Assembly (NCBI GenBank): GCA_900550355.1
Contig: URRT01000026.1
Coordinates: 1 to 16,183, forward strand
Source: an uncultured Collinsella sp.
GTDB lineage: Bacteria > Actinomycetota > Coriobacteriia > Coriobacteriales > Coriobacteriaceae
DNA length: 16,183 bases
Direction: 5' to 3'
The translations under genes were made by a program, and so were the position numbers. The notes beneath the pieces are model-generated. The model saw only the letters and a list, made by a program, of their open reading frames with translations. It made no database searches and was not told where the DNA came from. The first letter of the stretch is position 1; each line of letters begins with the position of its first letter. Positions 13,168 through 16,183 of the stretch are shown in pieces.

Positions 13168-13246
13168 CCTGCCAAATAGGGACAGGTTTGTTTTGGCAGG
13201 TTTAGAAGTTTTACCTACCAAAATAAACCTGTCCCTTTTTGGTCGG
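13168..13246. repeat. REPIN-like doublet of GGGACAGGTTT hairpins
   Basis: Two copies lie head to head. The first has stem CCTGCCAAA/TTTGGCAGG (13168-13176, 13192-13200) around the core GGGACAGGTTT. The second is its inverted relative (13213-13246). Together, 13178-13201 and 13213-13236 form a 24-bp hairpin with two non-Watson-Crick positions (one G-T, one C-A) and an 11-nt loop, followed by five T residues (13236-13240). It probably also terminates the nikR transcript. The core is the same as in the repeats at 1640 and 4867. Confidence 0.75.
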
Positions 13247-13265
13247 TTTTGATGAGGGGTGTCGC

Positions 13266-15737
13266 ATGCGGCATGTGCATATTCATGTGACGGGCATTGT
13301 GCAGGGCGTTGGCATGCGACCGTTTGTGTATCGCGAGGCCATGGCGCATGGCATTTGCGGATGGGTGCTCAATGCGGGCGACGGCGTGCATATCGAGGCG
13401 CACGCTTATGCCGAGGCGGTTGACGGATTTGTCGCTGCGCTTTCTGAGCATGCGCCCGCGGCGTCTCGCGTGGAGCATGTCGAGGTTGTAGACCTAGCAC
13501 CCGGCAACTGGGATGCCGCTAACGAGCAGGGCTTTCGCATTGTGGCGTCGCAGGACCAGACCGCGCACACGACGCTCGTCTCGCCCGATATCGCTACCTG
13601 CGACGATTGCCTGCGCGAGTTGTTCGATCCCGCCGACCGACGCTATCACTACCCCTTTATCAACTGCACTAACTGCGGACCGCGCTTTACCATCATCCGC
13701 TCGCTGCCTTACGATCGAGCGGCTACCTCGATGGACCGTTTTCCCATGTGTCCCAAGTGTGCCGCGGAGTATGCCAATCCGCTCGACCGGCGTTTTCACG
13801 CGCAGCCCGATGCCTGCTTTGATTGCGGGCCGCATATTACGTGGCGTGAGGCTGTGAACAGCGATGCGTGCGGGAATTCGTCCGCGACACCGGCCGTCGG
13901 CACCACACGCGAGGCCAGCGACGCCATCATCGAGCGCTACGTTGAGCTGCTGGCCAGCGGTGGCGTCGTCGCCATCAAGGGCCTGGGCGGATTCCATCTA
14001 GCCTGTGATGCTGCCAACGAGCAGGCGGTGGCCGAGTTGCGCCATCGCAAACGCCGCAGTAACAAACCACTTGCCGTCATGGTGCGCAGTCTTGCCGATG
14101 CCGGGCACCTGTGCCATATCGATGACGCTGAGCGCGAGCTTCTCGCCGGCAGTATCCGTCCCATTGTGCTGCTGCGCCGACGCACTGTTGGCGAGGGCAA
14201 CGGCGATTCTCCCGACGCCCTCGTACTCGCACCGTCCGTCGCGCACGACCTGCCCGAGCTTGGCGTTATGCTCCCCTACACCCCACTTCAGCATCTTCTG
14301 CTTGCAGCTGCCGCGTCGCACGGCATGCACGCGCTCGTCATGACCAGCGGAAACCTGAGCGAAGAACCCATCGAGACCGACGACGACCTTGCCTGGGAAC
14401 ACCTCGTTGCTGCTGGCATCGCCGACGCGTTGCTCGGTAACGACCGCGCGATCCTCTCGCGCTACGACGACTCTGTAGTGCGCGTGGTCGACGGCGCCGT
14501 TATGCCCGTGCGCCGCGCTCGCGGATATGCACCCCAGCCGCTGCCGTTGCCGGCGCTCGACCGCGCTCCGTCCTGCGTGCTCGCCTGCGGGCCACAACAA
14601 AAGGCCACGATTGCGCTCACGCGTGAAGGGACGAACGGCGAGGCAACCTGTTTTGTGTCGCAGCATATCGGCGATGTTGAAAACGGCGGGACCTTCGATG
14701 CCTGGAACGCTGCGCGCACGCGCTTGGAAGATCTCTTTGATTTGGCGCCCGCCGCCTTGGCCTGCGATTTACACCCCAGCTATCTATCGGGCCAGTGGGC
14801 GCGCGAGCAGGCGCGAAAATGCAATCTGCCGCTCGTCGAGGTGCAGCACCATCATGCGCACGTCGTGTCGGTGATGGCCGAAGCCATCGCCGCGGGCCAG
14901 CTTACAACCGACGCGCGTGTCCTTGGCATCGCCTTTGACGGCACCGGCGCCGGCACCGATGGGACCATTTGGGGCGGCGAGTTTCTTGTTGCCAGCCTTG
15001 GCGGCTTTGAGCGCGCCGCGCATTTGCGCACCTGGGCGCTCCCCGGCGGGGCGGCCTCCGTGCGCGACGCCTGCCGCAACGCCTTTGCCCTGCTCAGTGA
15101 GCTCGGCCTGCTCGAGCACCCAGGTGCCGCTCGGCTTTTGGACAGCCTCGGCGAGCAAACGCGCAGCGTGACAGCCACCATGATCGAGCGCGGCATCAAC
15201 AGCCCGCGTACCAGCAGCATGGGGCGTCTCTTTGATGCCGCGGCAGCAATTCTGGGCATCTGCGACAAGGCAACCTACGAGGGCGAACCCGCCATCGAGC
15301 TTGAGGCTGCCGCCTGGCGCGCGCTCGACAACGAAATCGCCCATTTTCCCGACGACAACGCCGGCCATTTCGCATCTGGCCCATCGTGGCTGAACGGCCC
15401 CCATGTTCTGGATCAGAAAGCACTCTTTGAGGCACTTTTGGGAGGAACTGAAGCCGGAGCGCCCGCCGACAGGCTCGCACTCGACTTCCATGTCGCCGTC
15501 GCGCGCTCCTCGGCGCGCATCGCCAGCGATATCTGCGTGCACGAGGGCATCGACACCGTCGCGCTCTCGGGCGGCGTGTTCATGAACCGACTTCTGCTTC
15601 AACTCCTCACCCGCGAGCTCAAAAGCGCAGGCCTTACTGTCCTCGTCCCCCAAACCGTGCCCGTTAACGACGGCTGCATCGCCTACGGTCAGGCGGCAGT
15701 CGCACGCGCTCGCCTCGCGCAGATTGCATCACAGTAG
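13266..15737 (+). CDS. hypF: [NiFe]-hydrogenase maturation carbamoyltransferase HypF
   Basis: An 823-residue multidomain enzyme that makes the cyanide ligands of the [NiFe] site. It converts carbamoyl phosphate and ATP to carbamoyl-adenylate and passes the carbamoyl group to the HypE C-terminal Cys. Domains in order: acylphosphatase (1-95, GIVQGVGMRPFVYREA); two HypF zinc fingers (C112/C115/C134/C137 and C162/C165/C184/C187); a YrdC-like domain (about 220-410, GVVAIKGLGGFHLACDA, then KRRSNKPLAVM and TSGNLSEEP); and a Kae1-like carbamoyltransferase domain (about 435-820, VQHHHAHVVS, FDGTGAGTDGTIWGGEFL, ALSGGVFMNRLLLQLL, VPVNDGCIAYGQ). The ATG at 13266 follows GAGGGG at good spacing; an upstream in-frame start has none. 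Length is slightly above the usual 750 or so. It is downstream of nikR and upstream of hypC, consistent with nickel-linked control. Confidence 0.97.
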   Translation: MRHVHIHVTGIVQGVGMRPFVYREAMAHGICGWVLNAGDGVHIEAHAYAEAVDGFVAALSEHAPAASRVEHVEVVDLAPGNWDAANEQGFRIVASQDQTAHTTLVSPDIATCDDCLRELFDPADRRYHYPFINCTNCGPRFTIIRSLPYDRAATSMDRFPMCPKCAAEYANPLDRRFHAQPDACFDCGPHITWREAVNSDACGNSSATPAVGTTREASDAIIERYVELLASGGVVAIKGLGGFHLACDAANEQAVAELRHRKRRSNKPLAVMVRSLADAGHLCHIDDAERELLAGSIRPIVLLRRRTVGEGNGDSPDALVLAPSVAHDLPELGVMLPYTPLQHLLLAAAASHGMHALVMTSGNLSEEPIETDDDLAWEHLVAAGIADALLGNDRAILSRYDDSVVRVVDGAVMPVRRARGYAPQPLPLPALDRAPSCVLACGPQQKATIALTREGTNGEATCFVSQHIGDVENGGTFDAWNAARTRLEDLFDLAPAALACDLHPSYLSGQWAREQARKCNLPLVEVQHHHAHVVSVMAEAIAAGQLTTDARVLGIAFDGTGAGTDGTIWGGEFLVASLGGFERAAHLRTWALPGGAASVRDACRNAFALLSELGLLEHPGAARLLDSLGEQTRSVTATMIERGINSPRTSSMGRLFDAAAAILGICDKATYEGEPAIELEAAAWRALDNEIAHFPDDNAGHFASGPSWLNGPHVLDQKALFEALLGGTEAGAPADRLALDFHVAVARSSARIASDICVHEGIDTVALSGGVFMNRLLLQLLTRELKSAGLTVLVPQTVPVNDGCIAYGQAAVARARLAQIASQ

Positions 15738-15786
15738 CTCGCCCTCGCACGCCGCCGCGCCCAGCCGTCTCACAGGCGTAACGCGT

Positions 15787-15815
15787 TTGCCCGCGAACCC
15801 CGCGAGCGCTACCAT
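15787..15815 (+). promoter_or_regulatory. Possible promoter for hypC
   Basis: TTGCCC (15787-15792), a 17-bp spacer and TACCAT (15810-15815), each matching four of six consensus positions. A CCATCA/TGATGG palindrome overlaps the -10. hypC may equally be read through from hypF, since no terminator is seen between them. Confidence 0.3.
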
Positions 15816-15871
15816 CAACTGATGGATTATTAAGCGCCCATCCAGCGCAAAGCGTATAAAAGGGGAACAAT

Positions 15872-16132
15872 ATGTGCCTTGCCGTTCCCGGCAAAGTAGT
15901 CAAACGCGACGACGACCTCAAGGCCACCGTCGACATGATGGGCATCGAGCGCCCCGTGTCGCTGAGACTCGTGCCGACGGCGCAGGTAGGCGACTATATT
16001 CTCGTACACGCCGGCTTTGGCATCCAGATCGTCGACGAGCAGGAAGCGCAAGAAACGCTCGAGCTCGTTAATGCCATGACCGAACTGGCCGAAGAAGACC
16101 AACTGGCCAGCAACCCGGCCGAGGCATACTAG
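15872..16132 (+). CDS. hypC: Hydrogenase maturation chaperone HypC/HybG family
   Basis: An 86-residue chaperone that, with HypD, carries the Fe(CN)2CO unit and delivers it to the hydrogenase large subunit. The N-terminus MCLAVPGKVV has the essential Cys2. VGDYILVHAGFGIQIVDEQEA is the family's conserved OB-fold segment. Length is typical. The ATG at 15872 is preceded by AAAGGGGAA. It follows hypF by 134 bp. A strong terminator starts directly after the stop, so hypD and hypE, if present, lie under separate control or elsewhere. Confidence 0.97.
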   Translation: MCLAVPGKVVKRDDDLKATVDMMGIERPVSLRLVPTAQVGDYILVHAGFGIQIVDEQEAQETLELVNAMTELAEEDQLASNPAEAY

Positions 16133-16133
16133 T

Positions 16134-16173
16134 GGCGGGCCGGGAGCCGGGCCCGGCCCCCGGTCGCCTTTTT
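16134..16173 (+). terminator. Intrinsic terminator of hypC
   Basis: GGCG and CCGGG on the left pair with CCCGG and CGCC on the right (16134-16168) in a very GC-rich stem; TTTTT follows (16169-16173). It begins two bases after the hypC stop. Confidence 0.85.
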
Positions 16174-16183
16174 AAAGGTGGTG

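Noticed and set aside
13168..13246. NiCo (nickel/cobalt) riboswitch upstream of hypF
   Set aside because: The GGGACAGG word and the nickel context are suggestive, but the same unit occurs at the unrelated 1640 and 4867 loci and forms a simple paired hairpin, not a four-way junction.

Overview
This GC-rich, densely packed window most likely comes from a Coriobacteriia-type gut actinobacterium, close to Collinsella. That placement rests on GC-rich codon use, the NiaR-controlled nadABC operon, the anaerobe-type 2[4Fe-4S] ferredoxin, and the nickel and [NiFe]-hydrogenase maturation genes. It is recognition by eye, not a database match.

Layout: The left edge carries the 5' part of dnaK (minus strand). 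A 650-bp intergenic region follows, with a strong hairpin in the dnaK leader and a 62-bp tandem repeat. Next is a monocistronic ferredoxin gene with a promoter and a strong terminator. From about 1640 to 4896 lies a visibly AT-richer segment, bounded at both ends by inverted copies of a 30-bp sequence that differ at one position. It holds a small XRE regulator and a divergent three-gene operon: an uncharacterised 134-aa protein, a membrane protein with zinc ribbons at both ends, and a zinc ribbon-TM-coiled coil-SPOR-like protein. It looks like an acquired cassette of unknown function and is the best candidate here for an undescribed system.

The minus-strand operon nadA-nadB-nadC-niaR (4897-8764) converts aspartate to nicotinate mononucleotide. 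It also encodes its probable repressor, and a perfect 19-bp inverted repeat sits on its promoter. Diverging from it is a LytTR response regulator/AgrC-like histidine kinase pair (9058-11057). A divergent uracil-DNA-glycosylase-like protein (minus strand) and a thioredoxin gene follow.

The right end is a nickel/hydrogenase module: a small His-rich helical protein, NikR with a His-rich N-terminal tail, the full-length carbamoyltransferase HypF, and the chaperone HypC. A REPIN-like doublet hairpin separates nikR from hypF. Its core, GGGACAGGTTT, is shared with the sequences bounding the AT-rich cassette.
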